This document shows positions 27,950 through 37,761 of a DNA stretch of 64,000 nucleotides, in pieces. The notes under the pieces are model-generated. The model made no database searches. It saw only the letters and a program-made list of their open reading frames with translations, and was not told where the DNA came from. Both the position numbers and the translations under genes were made by a program. Source of the stretch: Flavobacterium segetis (GTDB taxonomy: Bacteria; Bacteroidota; Bacteroidia; Flavobacteriales; Flavobacteriaceae); the NCBI RefSeq assembly GCF_900129575.1, contig NZ_FQWE01000006.1, forward strand, positions 243,055-307,054, read 5' to 3'. Each line of letters starts with the position of its first letter. Positions within the stretch are counted from its first letter, which is position 1.

Positions 27950-28762
27950 TTATTTAAGTATCCCAACTTTAGCAGCCATTGCCTTAGCCTCTGGAATTAA
28001 TGCTTTTAAATTGGCGATTCTTGTAGCATCAGATGGGTGTGTACTCATAAATTCTGGTGGTGCCTGTCCCGAAGATTGTGCTGCCATTCTTGACCAAAAA
28101 GTGATTGATTCCTCTGGATTATATCCTGCAATAGCCATCAATGTTAAGCCAATTTTATCTGCTTCCGTTTCATGACCTCTGCTAAAAGGCAACATTACTC
28201 CTACTTGAGAGCCCACTCCATAAGCTTGATTCCATATTTGTTGAGTCTCAGCGCTCTTACCGCTAGTTGCAACCGCTACTCCTACTGCACCTAATTGTTG
28301 TAATTGACCGGCACTCATACGTTGTGCCCCGTGATTTGCTAGAGCATGAGAAACTTCATGACCCATTACGGTTGCTAAACCTGCATCCGTTTTTGTTATT
28401 GGTAAAATTCCTGAGTATACCACTATTTTACCACCTGGCATACACCAGGCATTAACTTCTTTGCTGTCGATCAACTTATATTCCCATCGATAATCTTTCA
28501 AGTATTGAGATTGACCCAGATAAGTTAAATACTTTTCAGCTGCAGCTTTAATTTTTAAACCAATAGATTCTACTTTTCTTGCATCAGCTGTTCCAGTAAT
28601 GACTTTATTCTCTTTCAAAAAAGTTCCATATTGCTGAAATGCTGATGGAAATAATTCACTGTTGGAAACAAAGTTTAAAGTTTTTTTCCCAGTGATAGGA
28701 TTTGTTGCGCACGAGAACACTAAACCTAGTGCGCATATTCCTAATACTATTTGTTTTTTCAT
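27950..28762 (-). CDS. M48-family zinc metalloprotease, lipoprotein
   Basis: This 270-residue protein has a lipoprotein signal peptide ending in the lipobox VFSC with lipidated Cys18, then a peptidase M48 domain. The zinc motif HEVSH is at residues 135-139, and the third ligand is expected in GHETEADKIG near residue 194. The family includes periplasmic quality-control proteases such as BepA/LoiP, which trim or degrade misassembled outer-membrane proteins. A similar role at the outer membrane is plausible. It is a monocistronic unit with a terminator. Confidence 0.92.
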   Translation of the reverse strand: MKKQIVLGICALGLVFSCATNPITGKKTLNFVSNSELFPSAFQQYGTFLKENKVITGTADARKVESIGLKIKAAAEKYLTYLGQSQYLKDYRWEYKLIDSKEVNAWCMPGGKIVVYSGILPITKTDAGLATVMGHEVSHALANHGAQRMSAGQLQQLGAVGVAVATSGKSAETQQIWNQAYGVGSQVGVMLPFSRGHETEADKIGLTLMAIAGYNPEESITFWSRMAAQSSGQAPPEFMSTHPSDATRIANLKALIPEAKAMAAKVGILK

Positions 28763-28848
28763 GATATTTATTTTATTAGCTGATAAAGGTAAACGTTTTA
28801 AAAACTTCTATTCTTACATAATTTGAGATAAATACTAAAACTTTACCG

Positions 28849-31248
28849 TTAATATCCTATAATATGTAATGCTGTAAAATCTTTATTTACCAGCAAATAT
28901 TTTTCGTTTTCGAACGATTCTTTGTCAAATTCAATTGCTACATTATCAATTTCTATTCTTTGTATTTCAAATGGTAAACCTATAAGATTCATTCTATATT
29001 TTGAATAATTAGTATCATATTTACCATCTTTATGCAACTGTATAAATAGTTCTTTTTCTTTTCCTGTTACTTTAAATGATAGAAAACTATAGCGCCCTTT
29101 TTTATAATCATAACCATCTTGCGCATCTTCATAAACGACTGACTTTTCTTTACCCTCCTTAAAATATAAATCTAAAGTTAACTCATCAAATTCTAATTCA
29201 CCTACGTATTGCTGAACAGGATATTTAGGTATAATCGATCCCGCTTTTATAAAAATTGGAATTTCATCAAATTTAGTGTCTACCCAAATTTCTTTACCTC
29301 CTTTAATTGCCTCATTTGTCCAGTAATTATACCATTCACCTCTTGGCAAATACATTCTTCTTCCTAAAGAATTTGGTTCTAAAATAGGACAAACTAAAAT
29401 TTGATTTCCAAAAATAAATTCATCATTTCTATAATGGGTTTGAATATCTTCTTGATCATAATAAACCAATGGTTTCAACATAGGAATACCTTGTTCTATG
29501 TACTGCCAAAACATTGTATATAAGTAAGGTAGTAATTGATAACGTAGATTGACAAATTTTCTAGTAATATTAATTACTTCATCATCAAATGCCCATGGTT
29601 CCTGATCTCCATGATCTCCAGAAGAGTGCGTTCGACAAAATGGGTGAAAAACGCCTAATTGAATCCAGCGCGCATATAATTCGCCGGAAGGCTGCTCGGC
29701 AAAACCTCCAATATCTGATCCAGTAAAGCCCATTCCTGAAATAGACATGCGTTGCATTTGGATATTTGCAATCCACAAATGTTCCCACGTGGCAATATTA
29801 TCTCCTGTCCATGAAGATGTATATCGCTGTGCTCCTGCGTATGCTGATCTTGTAATAACAAAAGGTCTTTTAGGATAAGCAAAACGCTTTACGCCATGGT
29901 AAGTTGCTCGAGCCATTTGAGTTCCATAAATATTATGTGCTTTTCTATGACTGCATGGATTTCCATCATAATCATGACGTACATCCATTGGGAAGGTTTT
30001 ATTAGGAACTTCCATCACAGCGGGTTCATTCATGTCATTCCACACTCCTTTTACGCCAATATCTGATATTAACTCTTTAAATAAACCAGCCCACCATTCC
30101 CTAACTGCAGGATTTGTATAGTCGGGAAAATTACATTCACCAGGCCATACTTTTCCTTTCATATAAGGTCCATCAGCTCGCTTGCAGAAGTAATCTTTCT
30201 CTAAAGCCTCTTTATAAATTGAGTATTCTTTATCAATTTTTATCCCCGGATCAATAATAACGACAGTTTTAAAACCATCCTCGGCTAATTCAGCCACCAT
30301 TCTTTTTGGATCTGGAAAATATTCTTTATTCCAAGTAAAGCAGCGGAATCCATCCATATAATCGATATCTAAATACAACGCATCACATGGGATTTTAAGT
30401 TCTCGAAATTTAGCTGCAACTTCTTTTAAATTACTTTCTGGATAATAACTCCATTTACACTGATGATATCCTAATGCCCAGAGTGGCGGTAGCTCTGGCT
30501 TACCAGTTAGGTCAGTGTAAGTGGTTACTACATCTTCCATCTGAGGACCGTAAATAAAATAATAGTTCATTTCGCCACCCTCAGCCCAATAACTAGTTAC
30601 GTTACGTCTTTCATGGCAAAAGTCAAAGTAAGTACGAAAAGTATTGTCAAAGAATATTCCGTAAGATTTTTTATTGTGTAAGCCTATATAAAAAGGGACC
30701 ACTTTGTATAATGGCTCTTGATCTTTTTGAAATGCATATTGATCTGTTGCAAAATTTTCTAGTCTTTTTCCTTTCAAATTAAGTTGAGTTGCTTTGTCAC
30801 CAAGTCCGTAAAAACATTCACCTTCTTTTGAGGATTTACTCATTTTTACAATATTTCCACCAAACTCGTAACTTTCTTCCCAGTGAAAGCCTAATTCATC
30901 TTCAAGAATAATGTTATTATCTAGATCATAGATAGAAAGTCTCATGTCAATCTTTTGGATTTTACATTTAACTTTACTTGTAACGATTTGATAACAATCA
31001 TCTTGTTCAGTGACATCTAAAAAATTATAACCGTGACTGTGACTTTTATCAATAGCATAAGAGAAATCATTGCTAAAATAGCCTTTTGTGGTAAATCTAA
31101 ATCGTATTAAACTATCTCTAAGAACGGTAACTTTGAGAATTACGCTTTTATCAGTGTAAAAACTTATGGAATCTACATCATGTTCGAATGATACTATTTT
31201 TGTGGGATATAAATCTCCTTTATATTCTAATTCGGTTTTTGTAATCAT
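28849..31248 (-). CDS. GH31 alpha-glucosidase
   Basis: A 799-residue glycoside hydrolase family 31 enzyme. It has a N-terminal beta-sandwich (galactose mutarotase-like, to about residue 240), a TIM barrel with the nucleophile Asp405 in WNDMNEPAV, and the acid/base region around HSSGDHGDQEPWAF near residue 540. A C-terminal beta-sandwich follows. No signal peptide is seen, so it acts in the cytoplasm, probably releasing glucose from alpha-1,4 oligosaccharides derived from glycogen or maltodextrin. It is downstream of glgB on the same strand, but a 286-bp gap with two -7-like boxes suggests a promoter of its own. Confidence 0.93.
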   Translation of the reverse strand: MITKTELEYKGDLYPTKIVSFEHDVDSISFYTDKSVILKVTVLRDSLIRFRFTTKGYFSNDFSYAIDKSHSHGYNFLDVTEQDDCYQIVTSKVKCKIQKIDMRLSIYDLDNNIILEDELGFHWEESYEFGGNIVKMSKSSKEGECFYGLGDKATQLNLKGKRLENFATDQYAFQKDQEPLYKVVPFYIGLHNKKSYGIFFDNTFRTYFDFCHERRNVTSYWAEGGEMNYYFIYGPQMEDVVTTYTDLTGKPELPPLWALGYHQCKWSYYPESNLKEVAAKFRELKIPCDALYLDIDYMDGFRCFTWNKEYFPDPKRMVAELAEDGFKTVVIIDPGIKIDKEYSIYKEALEKDYFCKRADGPYMKGKVWPGECNFPDYTNPAVREWWAGLFKELISDIGVKGVWNDMNEPAVMEVPNKTFPMDVRHDYDGNPCSHRKAHNIYGTQMARATYHGVKRFAYPKRPFVITRSAYAGAQRYTSSWTGDNIATWEHLWIANIQMQRMSISGMGFTGSDIGGFAEQPSGELYARWIQLGVFHPFCRTHSSGDHGDQEPWAFDDEVINITRKFVNLRYQLLPYLYTMFWQYIEQGIPMLKPLVYYDQEDIQTHYRNDEFIFGNQILVCPILEPNSLGRRMYLPRGEWYNYWTNEAIKGGKEIWVDTKFDEIPIFIKAGSIIPKYPVQQYVGELEFDELTLDLYFKEGKEKSVVYEDAQDGYDYKKGRYSFLSFKVTGKEKELFIQLHKDGKYDTNYSKYRMNLIGLPFEIQRIEIDNVAIEFDKESFENEKYLLVNKDFTALHIIGY

Positions 31249-31284
31249 TTTTTATGATGTTATTTTATAGACATTTTTGGAATT

Positions 31285-31300
31285 CAAAAATACAAAAATA
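31285..31300 (-). promoter_or_regulatory. twin -7-like boxes upstream of the GH31 gene
   Basis: On the minus strand TATTTTTG occurs twice in direct succession (31293-31300 and 31285-31292), each matching TAnnTTTG. They lie 37-45 bp before the GH31 start. No clear TTTG element is found at the usual distance, so this is a tentative promoter. Confidence 0.4.
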
Positions 31301-31534
31301 CTTCGTAGACAATGCTTTGAGAACTAAGTATTAACGAAAACGTTATAGCTTTTAAGTACTTATTTTTTTAAATTTTTCTACTTTACTTTCAAACTTAATT
31401 AACTTTCAATCTATTGAAGTATGGCATTCAAGCCATTTGATTATCCAGTTGTAACTCGGTGTTTAATCACAAGAGAGGAAGATATTTATCAATAAACATA
31501 TGTGAATTATTCGCTATGACTTTTATTCCCACAA

Positions 31535-33442
31535 TTACTTGATTCTAAAAACACTAACACTTAAAGGGGCTAAAATCATTTCAATAGAATAATCTCTACC
31601 GTCATAAGGAACAGCTTCCACTATCATTTTCTTAGAGTTTGAAACACCGCTTCCGCCATAAAATATTGCATCTGTATTAAAAATTTCAATTAGTTTTCCT
31701 TTACGAGGTATTCCTATTCTATAATTTTCTCGAACAACTTGTGTAAAATTACAAACTACAATGACGTCCTCCTTGACATTAATTCCCTTTCTAATAAAAG
31801 CTATTACGGCATTTTGATGGTCAGAATAATTAATCCATTCAAAACCTTCAGCACTAAATTGTTTTTCATATAATGCAGGTTGGTTTTTATATAGATAATT
31901 TAAATCAGTAATCAATTTTTTTATACCATTATGTGCGGGATATTTCAGTAAATGCCAATCTAAACTTTCTTCAAAGTTCCATTCTTTTGTCTGTCCAAAC
32001 TCACATCCCATAAACAGTAATTTCGTTCCAGGATGCATGAACATGTATCCATACAATAATCTTAAGTTCGCAAACTTCTGCCATTCATCGCCCGGCATTC
32101 TATCGACAATTGATTTTTTACCATACACAACTTCGTCATGAGATAGCGGTAACATGAAATTTTCTGAAAACATATAAGTCATCGAAAAAGTCAAATCATT
32201 TTGATGGTATTTTCGGTAGACAGTTTCTTTCTGAAAATATTCTAATGTATCGTGCATCCAGCCCATCATCCATTTCATTCCAAAACCTAGACCTCCAATA
32301 GATGTCGGCCGCGAAACCAATGGGAAAGAAGTGCTTTCTTCGGCAATTGTTTGCACTCCTTCAAAATTAGAATATACGGCTTCGTTAAATTCCTTTAGAA
32401 AGCTTATCGTATCAAGATTTTCTCTACCTCCATATATATTTGGTTCCCATTCTCCTTCATTTCTACTATAATCTAAATACAGCATAGATGCAACAGCATC
32501 AACACGCAAAGCATCGGCATGATAATAATCCAACCAAAATAGTGCATTGCTTATTAAGAACGACCTAACTTCATTGCGACCATAATTAAAAACCAGACTT
32601 TTCCAGTCCGGATGATAACCTTTCCTGCGATCAGGATGTTCGAATAAATTTGAGCCATCGAAAAATCCTAAACCATGCGCATCATCTGGAAAATGAGAAG
32701 GAACCCAATCGAGAATTACCCCTATGTTAGCGCCGTGAAGTTTGTCAACTAAAAACATAAATTCTTGTGGATTGCCAAATCGAGAGGTAGGTGCAAAATA
32801 ACCCACTAACTGATAACCCCAAGAAGGATCATAAGGATATTCCATAATAGGCATAAACTCAACATGCGTAAACCCAGTTTCTTTTATGTAATTTACTAAA
32901 TCTTCTGCGTATTCTAAATATGTTAAAAATTTATTTCCTTCAATATGTCGCTTCCAAGATCCTAAATGCACCTCATAAACGGAGAAAGGTTTATTAAGTC
33001 CATTAAAGTCTTGACGCGTTTTCATCCATTTACTATCCTTCCATTGATAATCTAAACCCCAAACGACTGAAGCTGTATGAGGCGGTTTTTCACAGTAAAA
33101 CGCGAAAGGATCAGCTTTTTCAGTAATTATTCCGCCATTATTGGATTGAATATTATATTTATAAGTCGATCCTTTTGTAACATCTGGAATAAAACCTTCC
33201 CATATTCCTGAAGAATCCCAGCGAACTTCTAATTGATGCTCACCAAAAGTCCAAAAATTAAAGTCGCCAACTACAGAAACAGATTTCGCAGTTGGTGCCC
33301 AAACAGCAAAATAAACACCGTCAACTCCGTCAACAGATATTATATGAGCACCCAGTTTTTCGTAAAGGCGGAAATGCTTTCCTGATTTAAATAAATCAAT
33401 ATCAAAATCAGTAAAAAGTGAGTGCGAGATTACAGTAGCCAT
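31535..33442 (-). CDS. glgB: 1,4-alpha-glucan branching enzyme
   Basis: This enzyme introduces alpha-1,6 branches into glycogen. The 635-residue protein has a N-terminal CBM48 beta-sandwich (about residues 20-120), a GH13 barrel and a C-terminal beta domain. The catalytic triad residues are Asp315 (LRVDAVASML), Glu368 (IAEEST) and Asp436 (LSHDEVVYGK). The spacing matches the family. It is shorter than the E. coli enzyme because the extra N-terminal domain is missing, which is common. glgC ends 68 bp upstream, so glgA-glgC-glgB form an operon. Confidence 0.96.
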   Translation of the reverse strand: MATVISHSLFTDFDIDLFKSGKHFRLYEKLGAHIISVDGVDGVYFAVWAPTAKSVSVVGDFNFWTFGEHQLEVRWDSSGIWEGFIPDVTKGSTYKYNIQSNNGGIITEKADPFAFYCEKPPHTASVVWGLDYQWKDSKWMKTRQDFNGLNKPFSVYEVHLGSWKRHIEGNKFLTYLEYAEDLVNYIKETGFTHVEFMPIMEYPYDPSWGYQLVGYFAPTSRFGNPQEFMFLVDKLHGANIGVILDWVPSHFPDDAHGLGFFDGSNLFEHPDRRKGYHPDWKSLVFNYGRNEVRSFLISNALFWLDYYHADALRVDAVASMLYLDYSRNEGEWEPNIYGGRENLDTISFLKEFNEAVYSNFEGVQTIAEESTSFPLVSRPTSIGGLGFGMKWMMGWMHDTLEYFQKETVYRKYHQNDLTFSMTYMFSENFMLPLSHDEVVYGKKSIVDRMPGDEWQKFANLRLLYGYMFMHPGTKLLFMGCEFGQTKEWNFEESLDWHLLKYPAHNGIKKLITDLNYLYKNQPALYEKQFSAEGFEWINYSDHQNAVIAFIRKGINVKEDVIVVCNFTQVVRENYRIGIPRKGKLIEIFNTDAIFYGGSGVSNSKKMIVEAVPYDGRDYSIEMILAPLSVSVFRIK

Positions 33443-33510
33443 ATAAAAATTGTATTATTCAAATATTGTAAAAACAACTAGAATATTATTCAAAGAAAAT
33501 TAATTAAAAT

Positions 33511-34791
33511 CTATTTTATGATGTAATTATCCGGAATTACAGCTCCTTTTTTGATAACTACAATTCCATCTTTTATCGCATACAATTCATTTGAAAAATC
33601 TTCTAAATGATTTCCTCCGTTGATATAAACATCATTACCTATTCTACAGTTTTTATCAATTAGAGCATTATTGATAAAGCAACGCTCGCCGATTCCTACT
33701 AATTGTTTTCGATTTCTAAGATCCTCATTCATGTCATCAATATTTTGGTAGTAATCATTGCCCATAACATAGCAATTTTGGATTATTGTTCCATCACCTA
33801 TTCTTGAACGAATACCAATTACGGATCGATTTATTTCTTTAGCATTCAAGATACACCCTTCAGATATTAGCGATTTATCAACCGTTGTTTTTTGGAATTT
33901 AGAAGGTGGTAATAATCGTGGTCTAGTAAAGATTTTATTTTCATTATCAAATAGATTAAACTTTGGTAAATCCTCTGTAAGTCCAATATTAGCCTCAAAA
34001 AACGAATCTATGTTACCAATATCTGTCCAATATCCTTCGTATTGATAACTCAATATCTTTTTATTTCCTACGGCTTGTGGAATAATTTCTTTACCAAAAT
34101 CCTTAGTTTCTTTATCCGACATAATATCGATCAACAATTTTTTGTTGAAGATATAAATTCCCATTGAAGCTAAATAATGTTTGCCTTCACTTTTCATTTG
34201 GTCGCTAACATCTGACTCCCAATCTGGTAATAATTCCTTGGCAGGTTTTTCGATAAATGATTCAATATAGCTTTCTGAATTGGTTTTTAAAATTCCAAAT
34301 TCAGGAGCATCTTTAGCGTTTACAGGCAATGTAGCAATAGAAATATCCGCCTCATTTTTAATATGCTCTTCTAACATGTCGTTAAAGTCCATTTGATATA
34401 ATTGATCACCACTAAGAATCAATGCGTAATCAAAATCGTGATTTAGAAAGTGTGGCATACATTGCCTAACCGCGTCGGCAGTGCCTTGAAACCACGTTGG
34501 ATTGTCAGGAGTTTGCTCTGCAGCGAGAATATCTACAAAAGCATGACTAAAAATACTAAAGTTGTACGTATTCTTTATGTGCGCATTTAATGAAGCTGAA
34601 TTAAATTGTGTCAAAACAAACATGCGATAAATATCTGAATTCATACAATTTGAGATTGGAATATCAACTAAACGATATTTTCCTCCTATCGGTACTGCTG
34701 GTTTTGATCTTGTTTCTGTTAATGGATATAATCTAGATCCTTGTCCACCACCAAGGATAATTGCAATTACATTTTTCTTTTTAGCTTTCAT
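33511..34791 (-). CDS. glgC: glucose-1-phosphate adenylyltransferase
   Basis: This enzyme makes ADP-glucose, the committed step of bacterial glycogen synthesis. The 426-residue protein has the nucleotidyltransferase motif IILGGGQGSRLYPLTETRSK at the N-terminus, the LSGDQLYQMDF substrate segment, the FIEKP motif, and a C-terminal left-handed beta-helix that binds allosteric effectors. The ATG at 34791 overlaps the end of glgA by 11 bp, which suggests translational coupling. The length is normal. Confidence 0.96.
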   Translation of the reverse strand: MKAKKKNVIAIILGGGQGSRLYPLTETRSKPAVPIGGKYRLVDIPISNCMNSDIYRMFVLTQFNSASLNAHIKNTYNFSIFSHAFVDILAAEQTPDNPTWFQGTADAVRQCMPHFLNHDFDYALILSGDQLYQMDFNDMLEEHIKNEADISIATLPVNAKDAPEFGILKTNSESYIESFIEKPAKELLPDWESDVSDQMKSEGKHYLASMGIYIFNKKLLIDIMSDKETKDFGKEIIPQAVGNKKILSYQYEGYWTDIGNIDSFFEANIGLTEDLPKFNLFDNENKIFTRPRLLPPSKFQKTTVDKSLISEGCILNAKEINRSVIGIRSRIGDGTIIQNCYVMGNDYYQNIDDMNEDLRNRKQLVGIGERCFINNALIDKNCRIGNDVYINGGNHLEDFSNELYAIKDGIVVIKKGAVIPDNYIIK

Positions 34792-36208
34792 TTTTGTTGA
34801 TTATTAATTTATACATTTCTATATATTTTTGGCAAACACGCTCCCATGAATGGTCAATATTCATTCCTCTTAATCTAATAGTATTTAACTGTTTTTTGTC
34901 ATCATATAAAGCAAAAGCTCGCTGAATAGAATAACAAATATCCCCCACGCTAGCTTGATCATGGCAAATTCCATTACCATCATCTCCAAAATCAATTACG
35001 GTATCTTTTAAACCTCCCGTTCTCCTAACAATTGGGATAGTTCCATAACGTAAAGAATACATTTGATTCAATCCACAGGGCTCTACTCGTGACGGCATTA
35101 ATAAAAAATCAGAACCTGCATAGATCAAATGTGCTAGCTCTTCATTATACCCTATAAACGTATTATAATTACCTTTATAATCTTGCAACAAACTATTTAA
35201 TTGCTTTTCTATGGCAGTATTTCCAGAACCTAAAATTAAAATATTAATTTGCTGATAATTTTCTGATAATGCTATTGCCGCAGCTTGAGGTAATAAATCA
35301 CCTCCTTTTTCTTCTAATAATCGACCAATAAAACTGAATAAAGGCTTTGTAGGGTCTAGATTAAAAAGATTACATAATTTTTCTTTATTCTCTTGTTTGC
35401 CAATTTCATAATTTATAATAGAGTAGTTTTTTTCAAGCATACCATCTGTCGCCGGATCCCAAACTTCAATATCAATTCCATTCAATATTCCTTTAGATTT
35501 ATATCTTACCATATTGAATAAAGATTCTAATCCATTAGCTGAATAATTGATTTCATTTAAATAATTAGGTGAAACTGTGGTAACAGCCCACGCACATTTA
35601 ACAGCCACAGCCAAAGAATTAATACAATTGTCCCATTCCAAGACTTTGACATGAGCCAAGTCAAACTCTGGTAAATAATACAGTTTATCAAAACCAAACC
35701 GTCCTTGATACAATCCATTATGAATTGTTATGATTGATGGAGTATTAATGAGTTTCTGATATTTATGACAGTATAGCATCATAAAAGGAATTAATCCAGT
35801 TTGATGATCATGACAATTTATTACATCTGGAATATTTTCTCGATTTATTATCCAATCTAATGTCGCAATTTGAAAAGCTATAAATCGCTCGATATCATCT
35901 TGATAGCCGTAAACTTCTTTCCTGTCAAATAATTCATTAATTTCAACTAAATACAATTCAAATCCTAGTATGTTGTTGACTTCTTTTAGAATATTAAAAG
36001 GAAAATTAAAGTTCCCTAATTTAATATGGCCCCAGTGAACACATTCAAACTCATTATCTCTTTTGAATTTTGTATCATAGCATGGAACTACTACTCGAGC
36101 TAGATGACCTGCTTTATTTTGGTATTTAGGTAACGCCCCAACTACATCTGCTAAACCACCCACTTTGGCAACGGGATAGCATTCTGCACTGATATGAAAA
36201 ATTTCCAT
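34781..36208 (-). CDS. glgA: glycogen synthase (ADP-glucose)
   Basis: A GT5 glycosyltransferase that elongates glycogen from ADP-glucose. The 475-residue protein has the N-terminal signature SAECYPVAKVGGLADVVGALPK with the KVGGL loop that binds the nucleotide sugar. In the second Rossmann domain it has the SRVEPCGLNQMYSLRYG motif, including the catalytic glutamate, near residue 373. It is first in the glgA-glgC-glgB operon; the 3' end overlaps glgC by 11 bp. No clear consensus promoter is seen upstream, only a near match (TATCGTTTG). Confidence 0.95.
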   Translation of the reverse strand: MEIFHISAECYPVAKVGGLADVVGALPKYQNKAGHLARVVVPCYDTKFKRDNEFECVHWGHIKLGNFNFPFNILKEVNNILGFELYLVEINELFDRKEVYGYQDDIERFIAFQIATLDWIINRENIPDVINCHDHQTGLIPFMMLYCHKYQKLINTPSIITIHNGLYQGRFGFDKLYYLPEFDLAHVKVLEWDNCINSLAVAVKCAWAVTTVSPNYLNEINYSANGLESLFNMVRYKSKGILNGIDIEVWDPATDGMLEKNYSIINYEIGKQENKEKLCNLFNLDPTKPLFSFIGRLLEEKGGDLLPQAAAIALSENYQQINILILGSGNTAIEKQLNSLLQDYKGNYNTFIGYNEELAHLIYAGSDFLLMPSRVEPCGLNQMYSLRYGTIPIVRRTGGLKDTVIDFGDDGNGICHDQASVGDICYSIQRAFALYDDKKQLNTIRLRGMNIDHSWERVCQKYIEMYKLIINKNES

Positions 36209-36379
36209 TTATAAATTATAGTTTTAGTTTAGAATCTATTTAAGCTGTTTAAGCAAACGATAAAAATTTCACAATCTCGAAAGGCCTGAAAGAACCGTCA
36301 CAAAAAAATTGTACTTTTATGTTTTTCTAAATTTAGCAAAAAATAATTAAAGTAAATACATACAAGAAAATTTATTATA

Positions 36380-37249
36380 ATGACAAAAAAATCTTCAATA
36401 CATACCCAATCACTAGAAATTCCGAAAATTATTATAATAACTAGTAAATTAATCTCTTTTATTTCAACAAAATTACTAACTCTATTTACTGCTAAATTAT
36501 TTACTACTCCATTTAAACACAAGATTCCTAAAAGAGAATTAGGAATGGATCAAAAAAGTTTTCAAAAATTGATCCATATTCCAGTGATAAATAAGCAAAT
36601 TAATATGTACAAATATGGCAAAAGCGACAAGAAAATTTTGCTAGTTCATGGTTGGTCAGGTCGAGGTACACAATTGTATAAAATAGCCGATGAGCTACTA
36701 GGCATTGGATATTCAACTATAAGCTTTGATGCGCCTGGGCATGGAAAATCACCAGGAAACAGAAGTATTATGACTGATTTTATTTCGATAATTTTAGAAA
36801 TTAATAAGCAAGAAGGCCCGTTTGAAGTTGCAATTGGTCATTCTCTCGGAGGAATGTCAGTTTTAAATGCGATAAAACAAGGTTTAAAAGTAAATCAAGC
36901 GGTTGTAATAGGAAGCGGAGATATAGTAGAGGATATAATAGATGATTTTGTAGCAAAATTAAAACTTAATCCAAATATAAGCACACAATTGAGATTGCAC
37001 TTTGAGAAAAAATATGGCGAAAAAATGAATAATTATTCAGCTTATTTAGCAGCAGCAGAAACAATTATACCTGTTCTAGTAATTCACGATAAAAATGATT
37101 TTGAAGTTCCAGTAAAAGCGGGAATTAATATTCACAAACATTTGAAAAATGGAGAATTATTACTCACCGAAGGTTTGGGACATCGTAAAATACTAGGAAA
37201 TGATGACGTTTTAGAAAAGATAATTCAATTCATAAAACTAAAATCATAA
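36380..37249 (+). CDS. alpha/beta hydrolase
   Basis: This 289-residue protein has an alpha/beta-hydrolase fold with an oxyanion HGWSGRG segment near residue 93 and the nucleophile elbow GHSLGGM near residue 155. The acid is probably in IHDKNDFEVP (about residue 240) and the catalytic histidine in LGHRKIL (about residue 270). The N-terminal 60 residues are basic with a hydrophobic stretch and could contact the membrane. The substrate is unknown; esterases and lipases are the nearest relatives. It is divergent from glgA, and msrB follows after 54 bp on the same strand. Confidence 0.87.
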   Translation: MTKKSSIHTQSLEIPKIIIITSKLISFISTKLLTLFTAKLFTTPFKHKIPKRELGMDQKSFQKLIHIPVINKQINMYKYGKSDKKILLVHGWSGRGTQLYKIADELLGIGYSTISFDAPGHGKSPGNRSIMTDFISIILEINKQEGPFEVAIGHSLGGMSVLNAIKQGLKVNQAVVIGSGDIVEDIIDDFVAKLKLNPNISTQLRLHFEKKYGEKMNNYSAYLAAAETIIPVLVIHDKNDFEVPVKAGINIHKHLKNGELLLTEGLGHRKILGNDDVLEKIIQFIKLKS

Positions 37250-37303
37250 ACTCAACATTATAATTACTTAATACATTAGAATAATAAATTTTAAACTTAA
37301 ACA

Positions 37304-37696
37304 ATGAAATATCCAATAGAAAAATCAGAAGAGCAATGGAAAATAGAATTAGGAGAGGAACGTTATCGAATTCTTAGAAAAAAAGGAACTGAGTATCCTC
37401 ACACAGGTAAGTACAACCTAAATTTTGAAAAAGGAACATACTGTTGTGGTGCTTGTGGTGAAAACTTGTTTGAAAGCAATACTAAATTTGATGCGCATTG
37501 TGGATGGCCTTCATTTGATGAGTCAATTCCGGGCAAAGTAGAATATATTTCGGATGTTACTCTTGGCATGAAACGTACTGAAATTTTATGTGCCAATTGT
37601 GGAAGTCATTTAGGCCACGTTTTTGATGATGGACCCACAAAAACAGGTCAACGATATTGCGTAAACTCTTTATCCGTAGATTTTAAAGAAGAATAA
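37304..37696 (+). CDS. msrB: peptide-methionine (R)-S-oxide reductase
   Basis: This enzyme reduces the R form of methionine sulfoxide in damaged proteins. The 130-residue protein contains the zinc cysteines Cys48, Cys51, Cys96 and Cys99, the catalytic Cys119 in RYCVNSLSVDF, and Cys66 as a likely resolving residue. It has no signal peptide, so it is cytoplasmic. It may be co-transcribed with the preceding alpha/beta hydrolase. A strong bidirectional terminator follows. Confidence 0.96.
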   Translation: MKYPIEKSEEQWKIELGEERYRILRKKGTEYPHTGKYNLNFEKGTYCCGACGENLFESNTKFDAHCGWPSFDESIPGKVEYISDVTLGMKRTEILCANCGSHLGHVFDDGPTKTGQRYCVNSLSVDFKEE

Positions 37697-37705
37697 AGTA
37701 ATAAT

Positions 37706-37744
37706 AAAAAGGGGTAAAAAGAACTAATCTTTTTACCCCTTTTT
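37706..37744. terminator. bidirectional terminator between msrB and the amidase
   Basis: A 16-bp stem (AAAAAGGGGTAAAAAG at 37706-37721 with CTTTTTACCCCTTTTT at 37729-37744) separates the convergent msrB and amidase genes. Confidence 0.9.
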
Positions 37745-37761
37745 CATAAATCTATTTTAAA

